Shown: positions 41,639-50,443 of the stretch, piece by piece | Layout of the letters: every line of letters starts with the position of its first letter | Numbering within the stretch: the first letter of the stretch is position 1 | DNA from: Kitasatospora viridis | Lineage (GTDB): Bacteria > Actinomycetota > Actinomycetes > Streptomycetales > Streptomycetaceae | DNA length: 64,000 nt | NCBI RefSeq assembly: GCF_007829815.1 | Contig: NZ_VIWT01000003.1 | Location: forward strand, 124,001-188,000 | Direction of reading: 5' to 3' | Notes under the pieces: model-generated | Databases searched by the model: none | Seen by the model: only the letters and a program-made list of their open reading frames with translations | What the model was told of the DNA's origin: nothing | Program-made: the position numbers and the translations under genes

Positions 41639-42490
41639 ATGAAGCCCCGCTACGAGGCGCCGGGGACATCCGACGGAACCACGTTCGCGTGCTTCATCCG
41701 CCGCGATGACGCTTTCGGCTTCTCCTGGCACCACCACCAGGAGTACGAGCTCACGCTCATCACCCAGGGCTCGGGAACGCGCTACGTGGGTACCACCGTG
41801 GAGCGCTACCACCCCGGCGACCTCGTGCTGCTCGGCCCGGACCTGCCGCACACGTTCGCCTCCGAGCCGCACGAGGGGCCGGCCGGAGCGGTGGTGACGC
41901 AGTTCCGGCACGACTTCCTCGGCCCGGAGTTCTTCGCACTGCCCCAGTTCCGTTCCCTCCAAAGCCTGTTGACCCGCTCCACCCGTGGCCTGCGCTTCGG
42001 CAGCACGCCGACCGAGGTGCGAGCGGCCCTCGCCCGGCTTCCCCAACTGGACGGTGCGGCACGGACGGTGGGACTCCTCGACGTACTGCACCGGGTTTCC
42101 GGCGACACCACGGCCGCTCCGATCACCGGGCCCGGATACACCGCGGCTCCGAACGGCGCCGTGCGCGAGCGCGTGGACACCGTCTGCCGCCACCTCCAAC
42201 AGGCCCACACCGCGCCGGTGCACCAGGAGGAGGTGGCGGCCCTGGTGCACATGTCGCCCACGTCCTTCAGCCGCTTCTTCCGGCAGGCCATGGGCCGCAC
42301 GCTCACCGACTACGTCAACCAGCTCCGGGTGGAGACGGCGTGCGCCCTGCTGGCCGACACGTCACTGCCGGTCACCGAGGTCGCGGCCCGCAGCGGCTAC
42401 CAGAACCTGTCGAACTTCAACCGCCGCTTCCGCGAACTGAAGGGGCTGCGACCCACGGAGTACCGCGCCGCCCACTGGGGAACTGGCTGA
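41639..42490 (+). CDS. AraC-family transcriptional regulator 2
   Basis: A 283-aa protein. The N-terminal cupin carries HHHQEYELTLITQGSGTRYVG and HPGDLVLLGPDLPHTF, typical of sugar-sensing AraC members. The C-terminal double helix-turn-helix contains VHQEEVAALVHMSPTSFSRFF and VTEVAARSGYQNLSNFNRRF. It is divergent from PhyH 2, which is the probable target. It converges with AraC 3, with 31 bp between the stops. Confidence 0.92.
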   Translation: MKPRYEAPGTSDGTTFACFIRRDDAFGFSWHHHQEYELTLITQGSGTRYVGTTVERYHPGDLVLLGPDLPHTFASEPHEGPAGAVVTQFRHDFLGPEFFALPQFRSLQSLLTRSTRGLRFGSTPTEVRAALARLPQLDGAARTVGLLDVLHRVSGDTTAAPITGPGYTAAPNGAVRERVDTVCRHLQQAHTAPVHQEEVAALVHMSPTSFSRFFRQAMGRTLTDYVNQLRVETACALLADTSLPVTEVAARSGYQNLSNFNRRFRELKGLRPTEYRAAHWGTG

Positions 42491-42521
42491 CCACTCGTCA
42501 GTTCGCTTCCGGCGCCGTGCC

Positions 42522-43388
42522 TCAGCCGTCACCACCACCGCTCCGCACCCGACGCCGGTGCCGCGACGGCGTCTCGCCGGTCTCCCGGCGGAACGCGGTG
42601 GCGAAGTGCTGGGACGAGGAGTAGCCGAGGTCGACGGCGATCGCGGTGACCGTCAGGTCGGTCTCGGCGAGCAGCAGCCGGGCGCGCTCGGTGCGCAGGC
42701 GGGTGCGGTAGCGGGCGGGGGTCTCGCCGGTCTCGACGCGGAACAGTTCCGCGAAGTGGGCGGGTGAGAGCCGCACTTCGGTGGCCAGCTGATCGACCGT
42801 CAGGCCCTCGGCGAGCCGGTGCTCGATGTGCCGTTTGGCCGTCGCGACGGCCGGGTGCATGGCGAGGTGACGCCCTGGGGGCCGACTCCGGGCCAGCCGG
42901 GAGGCCTCGATGACGAGCAGCGCGGCGGTGCAGGCCAGGCCGGCCGCGCGCTGCGGCTGGTGGGTGGTGACCTCGCGCAGGAACAGCTCGAACGGCGCAA
43001 CCAGGGATCCGGCGTCCGTGATCACGATCGGCCGGCGTTGCCGCCACAGCGGGTGGAGGTCGTCCGGTGGTACGAGCTCGGCGGGCGCGAGTGCGGCGAA
43101 GTAGAAGTGGTAGGGCTCCGGGCCGGATTCCGCGAGCGCGTGCGGCACGGCCGGCGGCACCATCAGCAGGCCGCGCGCGGGGACCTCGCAGGTGCGGTCC
43201 GCCACGGTCCACCGCGTCGGCGGACCGGCCAGCTGCAGGTAGAGCTCCCAGGTGTCGTGGGCGTGGGTGCCGATGACCCAGCTGGTGGGGGCGTGCTGGT
43301 CGCCCGCGTGCGCCAGGCCGGGCACGCCGGCCTGGCGCAGGTTCGCGTGGAACCCGGCGCTCAGTCCGGCGGGGCGGTCTATGGTCAC
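42522..43388 (-). CDS. AraC-family transcriptional regulator 3
   Basis: A 288-aa protein from GTG 43388. It has a cupin-type sensor domain (GTHAHDTWELYLQLAG, VPPAVPHAL) and a C-terminal double helix-turn-helix (LTVDQLATEVRLSPAHFAELFR; VTAIAVDLGYSSSQHFATAFRR). The frame remains open to 43541 but would overlap the divergent dioxygenase gene. GTG 43388 lies exactly six bases after CATAAT, so a leaderless transcript is likely; there is no ribosome site. The probable target is the divergent PhyH 3. Confidence 0.88.
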   Translation of the reverse strand: MTIDRPAGLSAGFHANLRQAGVPGLAHAGDQHAPTSWVIGTHAHDTWELYLQLAGPPTRWTVADRTCEVPARGLLMVPPAVPHALAESGPEPYHFYFAALAPAELVPPDDLHPLWRQRRPIVITDAGSLVAPFELFLREVTTHQPQRAAGLACTAALLVIEASRLARSRPPGRHLAMHPAVATAKRHIEHRLAEGLTVDQLATEVRLSPAHFAELFRVETGETPARYRTRLRTERARLLLAETDLTVTAIAVDLGYSSSQHFATAFRRETGETPSRHRRRVRSGGGDG

Positions 43389-43459
43389 CCGAGGATTATG
43401 TACAAACGCAGGGGTCTCCCGCACGCTCCAGCAGGGCCGTTGCTCATAGCGTCTGGGGC
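43389..43459. promoter_or_regulatory. Compact divergent promoter with leaderless start (AraC 3 / PhyH 3)
   Basis: On the minus strand, TACATAAT runs to six bases before GTG 43388, matching the -10 geometry of leaderless mRNAs. The 71-bp gap leaves little space, so regulation of both genes must overlap. No clear -35 and only a weak ribosome site is seen for the + strand gene. Confidence 0.45.
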
Positions 43460-44317
43460 ATGGTGAACAATGTGCTCGACCTGCTGCCGACCGACCAGGA
43501 CGTGGCGTCCTACCAGGAGAACGGCTACTGGATCTCGCCACCGATCCTCTCCGACGAGGTGCTGGACGCCGCCGAGCGCGGCATGCACCGCCACTACGCC
43601 GAGGACGTCGACCACGATCTGGCCGGCGACCCGCACCGGGAGCTGTGGGGCTGGCGCGCCACCGACGGGGAGGTGCTGCGCAAGAACGACTACGCCTCCC
43701 TGCGGGTCGACGAACTCGCCCTCCTGGTAGGCCAGTCGGTCATCTCCGCGACCGCGGCCCGGCTCTCGGGAGCGGCGGAGATCCGACTCTGGCACGACCA
43801 GCTGCTGTACAAGCCCAGCGGTGCGGCCCGGCCGGGCAACGTCGGCTGGCACACCGACCGGCAGTACTGGCGCTCCTGCGCCAGCCAGCAGATGCTGACC
43901 GCCTGGGTGCCCTTCCACGACGTCACCGAGGCCCACGGGCCCCTGATGTTCGCGGCGGGCAGCCACCGTTGGCAGGAGGAGGCCGACCTGAGCTTCTTCG
44001 ACCAGGACCTCAGCACGATCGGGCGGTACGCCGACGCCCACGACCTGCGCATCGTCACCGCGACGCTCGGCCGGGGCCAGGTCAGCTTCCACCACGTCAG
44101 GACCCTGCACGGCAGCGGTCCCAACCACAGCGGCGAAGCGCGCCGGTCCATCGCCGTCCACCTGCAGCCCGGCGACAACCACCACGTGCACGCGCACAAC
44201 GCCGACGGCTCCCTGGTCCGCCACGGCAACGACCGGCTGGCCGCCGCCCGGCCGGACGGCACACCCGACTACGCCGACCCCGCCGTGTGCCCCCGGCTGT
44301 GGCCCCCGGTTCGCTGA
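43460..44317 (+). CDS. PhyH-family Fe(II)/2-oxoglutarate dioxygenase 3
   Basis: A 285-aa protein. Iron ligands are in VGWHTDRQYW (H-x-D) and the distal SFHHVRTLHGSGPN; the Arg for 2-oxoglutarate is in EARRSIAVHL. It is close to PhyH 2 in motif pattern. It is divergent from AraC 3, its likely regulator. The LAL regulator gene follows after 100 bp on the same strand. Substrate unknown. Confidence 0.87.
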   Translation: MVNNVLDLLPTDQDVASYQENGYWISPPILSDEVLDAAERGMHRHYAEDVDHDLAGDPHRELWGWRATDGEVLRKNDYASLRVDELALLVGQSVISATAARLSGAAEIRLWHDQLLYKPSGAARPGNVGWHTDRQYWRSCASQQMLTAWVPFHDVTEAHGPLMFAAGSHRWQEEADLSFFDQDLSTIGRYADAHDLRIVTATLGRGQVSFHHVRTLHGSGPNHSGEARRSIAVHLQPGDNHHVHAHNADGSLVRHGNDRLAAARPDGTPDYADPAVCPRLWPPVR

Positions 44318-44417
44318 CCGGCGCGGTGGTGCGAAGTCCCACGCGACCCGGCCGCTGAGCTGCTTCGCCGGGCGCATGGTTGCGGGCTAGCGTGGTCGTA
44401 ACAGGGCAGGTGATCGT

Positions 44418-47297
44418 GTGCAGGGTGTACGTGGCCTCACTCCGGGCGGGCCGCTGCGGTTCGTCGGCCGACAGCGCGAGCTCGATCTGCTGCTCAGCGC
44501 GGTGCGACATCCGCCGGCGGTGGTGCTGGTGGAGGGCGAGGCCGGGATCGGCAAGTCCCGGCTGATCGCCGAGGCCACCACCGCGCTGACCCGGGAGCAC
44601 CGGCCGGTGCTGGTTGGCTTCTGCCACCCGTTGCGAGAGCCGTTCCCGTACGGCCCGGTGGTGGACGCACTGGGCAAGGCCGGACCGTGCCTGCCCACCG
44701 GTTTGTTGCCGCCCGCCACCGGAGCGCTGGCCCCGCTGCTGCCGGACCTCGCCGACCGGTTCCCACCGCCACCGCCACCGACCGACGATCCCCGGGCGGA
44801 GCGGTTGCGGGTGATCCAGGGCGTGCGCTCGCTGCTTGCCGCGATGGGCGAGGCCGTGCTGGTCGTCGAGGACCTGCACTGGGTCGACGCGGCCACCCGC
44901 GAACTGCTCCTGCTCCTGGCCCGCGACCTGCCACCACAACTGAGCGTCGTGCTGTCGTACCGGACCGACGCCGCCGGGCCGCGCACCCCGGTGCTGGGCT
45001 CCGCGTTCCGGCGCCCGCCCGGCATCGGCGGCGCGGTGATCCCCCTGTCGCGTCTCGGCGAGAGCGATCTGCACGACCTGGCCACCGACTCCCTGGGCTT
45101 CCACGCCACCCCGGCACTCGCCGCCGCGCTCTTCGCCCGCAGCGAAGGGCTCCCGCTGGTCGCCGAGGAGGATCTGCTCACCCTGGCCGAGCACTCCCGC
45201 ACGCACGGCTTCGAGGGCATCGCCGGCCGACTGCGGGACGCGGACGTGCCCCGGGGGCTGCGCGAGGCGTTGACCGAGCGGCTCGCCGCGCTCTCCCCCG
45301 AAGGCGTCGCGGTCACCTCGGCAGTGGCCGTCCTCGCCGTCCCGGCCAGCCAGGAACTCCTCACCGGGGTCGCGGGATTGACTGAGGATCAGGCGGAGCG
45401 CGGGCTCGTCGAGGCGCTGGACGCCTCGGTGCTGCGGGAGGACGGCGGCGGCCGGTACGCCTTCCGCCACGTCCTCGCGCAGCAGGTCGCGTACGGGTAC
45501 GTGCGCGGGCCCCGGCGGATCCACCTGCACGAGCGGGCCCTGGAGGAACTGCGGCAGCAGCCGGCGCCGCCGCTGGTGCAGATCGCCCACCACACCCGGG
45601 CCCTCGGCGATCGCGCGGCCTGGCTGAAGGCAGCCGAGGAGGCCGTCGACCACGCGACCGCGGTGGGCGACACCGGCACTGCCGAGACCCTCATCGGCCA
45701 GATCCTCGACGAGCCCGACCTGGACCCGGCGGTCCGTTCACGTGCGGCCCTGGCCCTGGCCGGCCTCGCGGCCCGCGGCGTGGACCCGGCCGCCCACGCC
45801 AGACGGCTGCGCCGCATCCTGGCCGACCCCCAGCTGTCGAAGGCCGCCCGCGGTGAGATCAGGTTCGGACTCGGTCTCGTCATCTTCAACGAGCTCGCCG
45901 ACACCGCGGGGGCCGAGGAGTTGGAGAAGGCGGTCGAGGAGCTCGGCGAGAACCCGTCCCGTGCCGCACGCGCGATGAGCACTCTCACGCTCAACGAGGG
46001 GCAGGGACAGGAGATGGCCCGGGCGTGGCAGGAGCGGGCCGAACGCGCGGTCGAGGACGGCCGGGACGAGGCGGTGCGGGCGCTGGTCCACGGCAACCGG
46101 CTGGCGCTGCTGATGCGGTCGGGCGATCCGTTCGACTGGTCGCTGCTGGATCCGCTGCCCCGCCGGGCGGACGATCCCGACATCGTGCGCCAGAGCGCCC
46201 GGACACTGCACAACGTCGCCGATGTCGCCTTCGAGCTCGGACACGACCGGCGGGCCGCCCGCCTCATGGCCGAGGCCCGCGAGCTGGCCCGCCAGGTCGG
46301 ATATCCCCTGGCCGAGTGCTACATCGCCGTCGCGCTCCTGCGCATGGAACTGCTGGCGGGCCGCTGGGACACCCTGGAGGGGCGCTTCGCCGACATCGTG
46401 GCCGCCTACCCCGCGATGACGCTTCCCCGGATCGAGCAGGCCCTGTGCCTGGGGCGGCTCACGGCAGCCGATGGCCGACGTGCCCAGGCCCTGGAGCACT
46501 TCACCACGGCGGCCGAGGAAGTCCAGCAGCGCGCGGTCAGCGCAGCGCTGCGCGCGGCCGCCGGACTGACCGCCATCCACCTGGCCCAGGGCAACCCGGG
46601 CCTGGCCCAGGCGGTGGCGAGGAAGGCCTTGGACCTGCTCCGTCAGGCAGGAGCCTGGCCGAAGGCGACCGGCCTGGTGCCGGTCGCGGTCGAGGCGGAG
46701 CTGGCCTGCGAGGCCCGGGAGGCCGCCGAGCAGCTCGTCGAGGACGCCGCAGGTGCCCTGGCCGGCCGAGACACCCCCGCCGCCACCGCCGAACTCCACC
46801 TCGCCCGCGGCCTGCTGGCCATGGCAGCCCAACCCCCGCGCGCCGCCGACCACTTCGCCACCGCCCAGCAGCTGTGGCAGGACATCGGCCGCCCCTACGA
46901 GACCGCCCTCGCCGCCGAACACCGCGCCCGCGCCCTCGCGGAGACCGAGACCGACCCCGCCGAAGCCGCCGAGCCGGTCGCCCAGGCCACGGCCGCCTTC
47001 ACCTCGCTCGGCGCCACCGCCGACCTCGCGCGCGCCGACCACCTCTCCCGCAGCCTCGGACTCACCAAGCCCGGGAGCGGCGGGCAGCGCGGCTACGGGG
47101 ACCGGCTCTCCCCCCGCGAGCGGCAGGTCGCCGAACTGCTCGCCAGGAACGCCACCAACCAGGAGATCGCCGACGCCCTCTTCCTGTCCCCGAGGACGGT
47201 GGAGCAGCACGTCGCCAACGCCCTGCGCAAGCTCGACACCACCCGCAAGAACGTCGCAGCCAAGCTCACCGAGGACGAGGCAGCAGCCGGACGGTGA
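44418..47297 (+). CDS. LAL-type LuxR family ATPase regulator, second copy
   Basis: A 959-aa paralogue of 11196-14072. Walker A is GEAGIGKS near residue 40, Walker B is LVVEDLHWVDAAT, a long helical repeat region follows, and the C-terminal LuxR helix-turn-helix contains LSPRERQVAELLARNATNQEIADALFL. GTG start; the ribosome site is weak (CAGG). The end overlaps the convergent alpha-mannosidase gene by 32 bases, so antisense effects between the two are possible. It may control the mannosidase or the dioxygenase region. Confidence 0.92.
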   Translation: MQGVRGLTPGGPLRFVGRQRELDLLLSAVRHPPAVVLVEGEAGIGKSRLIAEATTALTREHRPVLVGFCHPLREPFPYGPVVDALGKAGPCLPTGLLPPATGALAPLLPDLADRFPPPPPPTDDPRAERLRVIQGVRSLLAAMGEAVLVVEDLHWVDAATRELLLLLARDLPPQLSVVLSYRTDAAGPRTPVLGSAFRRPPGIGGAVIPLSRLGESDLHDLATDSLGFHATPALAAALFARSEGLPLVAEEDLLTLAEHSRTHGFEGIAGRLRDADVPRGLREALTERLAALSPEGVAVTSAVAVLAVPASQELLTGVAGLTEDQAERGLVEALDASVLREDGGGRYAFRHVLAQQVAYGYVRGPRRIHLHERALEELRQQPAPPLVQIAHHTRALGDRAAWLKAAEEAVDHATAVGDTGTAETLIGQILDEPDLDPAVRSRAALALAGLAARGVDPAAHARRLRRILADPQLSKAARGEIRFGLGLVIFNELADTAGAEELEKAVEELGENPSRAARAMSTLTLNEGQGQEMARAWQERAERAVEDGRDEAVRALVHGNRLALLMRSGDPFDWSLLDPLPRRADDPDIVRQSARTLHNVADVAFELGHDRRAARLMAEARELARQVGYPLAECYIAVALLRMELLAGRWDTLEGRFADIVAAYPAMTLPRIEQALCLGRLTAADGRRAQALEHFTTAAEEVQQRAVSAALRAAAGLTAIHLAQGNPGLAQAVARKALDLLRQAGAWPKATGLVPVAVEAELACEAREAAEQLVEDAAGALAGRDTPAATAELHLARGLLAMAAQPPRAADHFATAQQLWQDIGRPYETALAAEHRARALAETETDPAEAAEPVAQATAAFTSLGATADLARADHLSRSLGLTKPGSGGQRGYGDRLSPRERQVAELLARNATNQEIADALFLSPRTVEQHVANALRKLDTTRKNVAAKLTEDEAAAGR

Positions 47298-50200
47298 GGA
47301 TCTGGAAGGGACGCAGCGTCAGGCGCACAACATCGCCGTCCAGCTCGGCACCCGCGCCCGCTCCTTCGCCGAGCGGGCGTTCCAGCAGGTCGGTGACGGC
47401 CACCGAGGCGAGTGGGAAGCCGGCGGTCAGCACCGCCGTGGTGCGGGCGCCCCGGGCCTCGTAGAGGCGGACCACCACGTCGCCCGACTCGTCGTCGGCG
47501 AGCTTCACCGCCTCGACCACGACGAGGTCCTCGACGGCGTCCTCGACGACGGCGACCAGTGGTTCGACCGGTGCGGCGCCGGGGACGGCGCGCTCGGGCA
47601 GGTTGACGGCGTAGCCCTCGCGGACGGCGTCGGTGAGCTCGGCGCCGATCACGAAGCCGTAGCGCAGCCGGTGGTGGCCCCGGTCGGCGTCCGGGTCGGG
47701 GTAGCTCGCGGCCCGGAGCAGGGTGAGGCGCACCGTGGTGGTGCTGCCGCCGTCGGGGCGGACGTCGCGGGTGACCTCGTGGCCGTAGGTGGAGTCGTTG
47801 ACCAGGGCCGCGCCCCAGCCGGGCTCGCCGACGTGCAGGAAGCGGTGTGCGCAGATCTCGAACTTGGCGGCCTCCCAGCTGGTGTTGGTGTGGGTGGGCC
47901 GCTGGACGTGGCCGAACGGGATCTCGGCGCTGGAGTGGTCGGCCCGCAGGTCGAGCGGGAAGGCCGCCTTGAGCAGCGTCTCCCGCTCCTGCCAGTCGAT
48001 CTGGGTGTCGACGTCCAACCGGCGGGAGCCCTCGCCCAGCGAGAGCAGTTGCACGATCCGTGAGTCGCCGAAGCGGCGCACCACCCGGATGCCCTCGGCG
48101 GTCGCGGTCACCGACTCGGCGTCGACCAGGTCGCGCACGGTGTTGCGGTAGAACGCGTCGATGTCCCAGGCGTCCCACTCGTTGGGGAAGTCCTGGTGCA
48201 GTTGCAGCAGGTTGGCCACGGCGCCCGGGGGCAGGGCCTCGCGGCCGGCGGTGCGGTCGTAGGCGGAGGTGACCAGCCCTCGGCCGTCGACGACGACCCG
48301 GACCAGGCCGTTGTCCAGGACGAGGCGGTCCCCCACCGCCTCCGGCACCACGCCGGCGTCCGCCGCCGGCCGGGGCAGCGCGCCGAAGGCGGGGATGCCG
48401 TCGCGGGCGAACGGCGAGGCGTTGAAGACCACTTCCTGCTCGCCGGGGCCGGCCAGGGCGCGCTGGGCCGCGCCGACGATCCCCGCGAGTTCGGCGGTCA
48501 CCTCGGCGTAGGCCTCCTCCGCCTCGCGGTGCACCCAGGCGATCGAGGAGCCGGGCAGGATGTCGTGGAACTGGTGCAGCAGCACCGTCTTCCACAGTCG
48601 GTCCAACTCCTGGTACGGGTAGGCGAATCCGGTCCGAATGGCCGCCGTGGCCGCCCACAGTTCGGCCTCGCGCAGCAGGTGCTCGCTGCGGCGGTTGCCC
48701 TGCTTGGTGCGCAACTGGCTGGTCAGCGTGCCCCGGTGGAGTTCCAGGTAGAGCTCGCCGACCCAGACCGGCGCGTCGGGGTACTCGGCGTGCGCGCGCT
48801 CGAAGAACTGCGCGGGGCTCTCCAACACGACCCGGGCCGAGCCGTCCAGGTCGGCCACCCGCTCGGCCCGGGCCAGCATCTCGCGGGTCGGGCCGCCTCC
48901 GCCGTCGCCGTAGCCGAACGGCAGCAGCGAGCTGTTCGCCGGTCCCTTGTCCTGGAAGTTCCGTACGGCGTGCGCCAGTTCGGTGCCGGTCAGTTCGGCG
49001 TTGTAGGCGTCGACGGGCGGGAAGTGGGTGAACATCCGGGTGCCGTCGATGCCCTCCCACCAGAAGGTGTGGTGCGGGAACTTGTTGGTGGTGTTCCAGG
49101 AGATCTTCTGGGTGAGGAACCAGCGCACCCCGGCGAGCTTCATCAGCTGCGGCATCGCCGCGTTGTAGCCGAAGGTGTCCGGCAGCCACATCTCCTCGGT
49201 ATCCACCCCGAACTCCGCCAGGTAGAACCGCTTGCCGTGGACCAGCTGCCGCACCAGCGCCTCACCGCCCGTCAGGTTGGTGTCCGGCTCCACCCAGAGG
49301 CTGCCCACCAGCAGGAACTGACCTTCCGTCACCTTCTCTCGCACCCGGGCGTACACCTCGGGCCGCTGCTCCTTCAGCCAGGCCAGGTGCTGGGCCTGGG
49401 ACATCACGAAGCGGAAGTCGGGGTGATCGTCCATCAGTTGCGTCACGTTGGCGACGGTCCGGGTGACCTTGCGCACCGATTCGCGCAGCGGCCAGAGCCA
49501 GGCGGTGTCGATGTGCGCGTGGCCGACGGCCGAGATCCGGTGGCTGCTGGGCGCCGCGCGGGCGTCCAGCGCCGGGCGCAGCACCGCGCGCGCGGCGGGC
49601 GCGCTGCCCGCGACGTCCCGCAGGTCCACGGCGTCGAGCGCCCGCTCGATCGCGGTGAGGAGCTGCCGGCGCCGGGGGGAGTCCTCGGGCAGCGCGTGCA
49701 TCAACTCGCCGAGCACGTCGAGGTCCTGGACCAGTTCCCAGACCTCCCGGTCGAAGACCGCGAGGTCCGCCCGGAGCACCTGGTAGAGCGGGTCGGCGCC
49801 GGTGCCGGCCGGCCAGTCGGGGCGGCCGCCGAGGTGCGTCGGATCGAAGCTTTCGAGCAGCGCCGGGTTGGCGGCGGCCTCGATGTAGAACGTGAACTCC
49901 TCGCCGCCCACGGCTGCTTCGGCGACGGGCAGCCAGGCGTTGCGCGGGTTGAGCGCCTTCACCAGCGTCCCGTCGGCGCGGTGCACCAGACCCTCGGCGG
50001 ACATGCCCGGGTCGGCCTTGGCGAAGCCGAGGTCGAGCACGGCCTCGACCCGCCGCCCGGCCCACTCCTCGGGCACCCGGCCGGTGATCCGGAACCAGCT
50101 GGTGGACCACGGCGGCCCCCAGCGGTGACCGACGCCGACCGGCCGGTAGGGCGCGGCCAGCGCCTCGCCCACCGGCACCGGCTCGCCGGGCGCATCCCAG

Positions 50201-50304
50201 ACCGCCACCTCCAGCGGTACGCACTCGGCATGGACGGCGGGCCGGATCCGCCGACTGAGCACCCGGTCGAGGCGCTGCTCGGTGAGGCGTCGGTTGTCGT
50301 GCAT
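47266..50304 (-). CDS. GH38 alpha-mannosidase
   Basis: A 1012-aa glycoside hydrolase family 38 enzyme. Zinc ligands are His264 and Asp266 (GHAHIDTAW), Asp376 is the nucleophile (WLPDTFGYN), and His in HQFHDILPGSS is the fourth ligand. C-terminal GH38 beta domains include HVQRPTHTNTSWEAAKFE. No signal peptide, so it acts in the cytosol on imported manno-oligosaccharides. The ATG lies about 10 bases after GGAGACC. Two palindromic motif sites lie just upstream, and the APH-fold kinase gene precedes it. A second, closely similar GH38 gene enters at the right edge. Confidence 0.94.
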   Translation of the reverse strand: MHDNRRLTEQRLDRVLSRRIRPAVHAECVPLEVAVWDAPGEPVPVGEALAAPYRPVGVGHRWGPPWSTSWFRITGRVPEEWAGRRVEAVLDLGFAKADPGMSAEGLVHRADGTLVKALNPRNAWLPVAEAAVGGEEFTFYIEAAANPALLESFDPTHLGGRPDWPAGTGADPLYQVLRADLAVFDREVWELVQDLDVLGELMHALPEDSPRRRQLLTAIERALDAVDLRDVAGSAPAARAVLRPALDARAAPSSHRISAVGHAHIDTAWLWPLRESVRKVTRTVANVTQLMDDHPDFRFVMSQAQHLAWLKEQRPEVYARVREKVTEGQFLLVGSLWVEPDTNLTGGEALVRQLVHGKRFYLAEFGVDTEEMWLPDTFGYNAAMPQLMKLAGVRWFLTQKISWNTTNKFPHHTFWWEGIDGTRMFTHFPPVDAYNAELTGTELAHAVRNFQDKGPANSSLLPFGYGDGGGGPTREMLARAERVADLDGSARVVLESPAQFFERAHAEYPDAPVWVGELYLELHRGTLTSQLRTKQGNRRSEHLLREAELWAATAAIRTGFAYPYQELDRLWKTVLLHQFHDILPGSSIAWVHREAEEAYAEVTAELAGIVGAAQRALAGPGEQEVVFNASPFARDGIPAFGALPRPAADAGVVPEAVGDRLVLDNGLVRVVVDGRGLVTSAYDRTAGREALPPGAVANLLQLHQDFPNEWDAWDIDAFYRNTVRDLVDAESVTATAEGIRVVRRFGDSRIVQLLSLGEGSRRLDVDTQIDWQERETLLKAAFPLDLRADHSSAEIPFGHVQRPTHTNTSWEAAKFEICAHRFLHVGEPGWGAALVNDSTYGHEVTRDVRPDGGSTTTVRLTLLRAASYPDPDADRGHHRLRYGFVIGAELTDAVREGYAVNLPERAVPGAAPVEPLVAVVEDAVEDLVVVEAVKLADDESGDVVVRLYEARGARTTAVLTAGFPLASVAVTDLLERPLGEGAGAGAELDGDVVRLTLRPFQILTVRLLPRPR

Positions 50305-50375
50305 GAGGTCTCCGTGAAGGTTGGTGCACTCGCGGGCGGCGGCCGCCGTGATCGGCCTGGTCGCATCGCGCCCCC

Positions 50376-50443
50376 GGATGTTTCAGACTCTACGGAGCGC
50401 GGCCTCCCGAGGACAAGCCCGTCTCACGATGTTTCCGATATAT
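50376..50443. promoter_or_regulatory. Palindromic motif sites 4 and 5 upstream of the alpha-mannosidase
   Basis: Site 4, GATGTTTCAGACTCTACG (50377-50394), matches the consensus at 12 of 16 positions. Site 5, GATGTTTCCGATATATC (50428-50444), matches at 15 of 16 and is the best copy in the window. They lie about 50 bp apart, some 70 and 125 bp before the mannosidase ATG, which would allow looping or cooperative binding. Confidence 0.55.
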
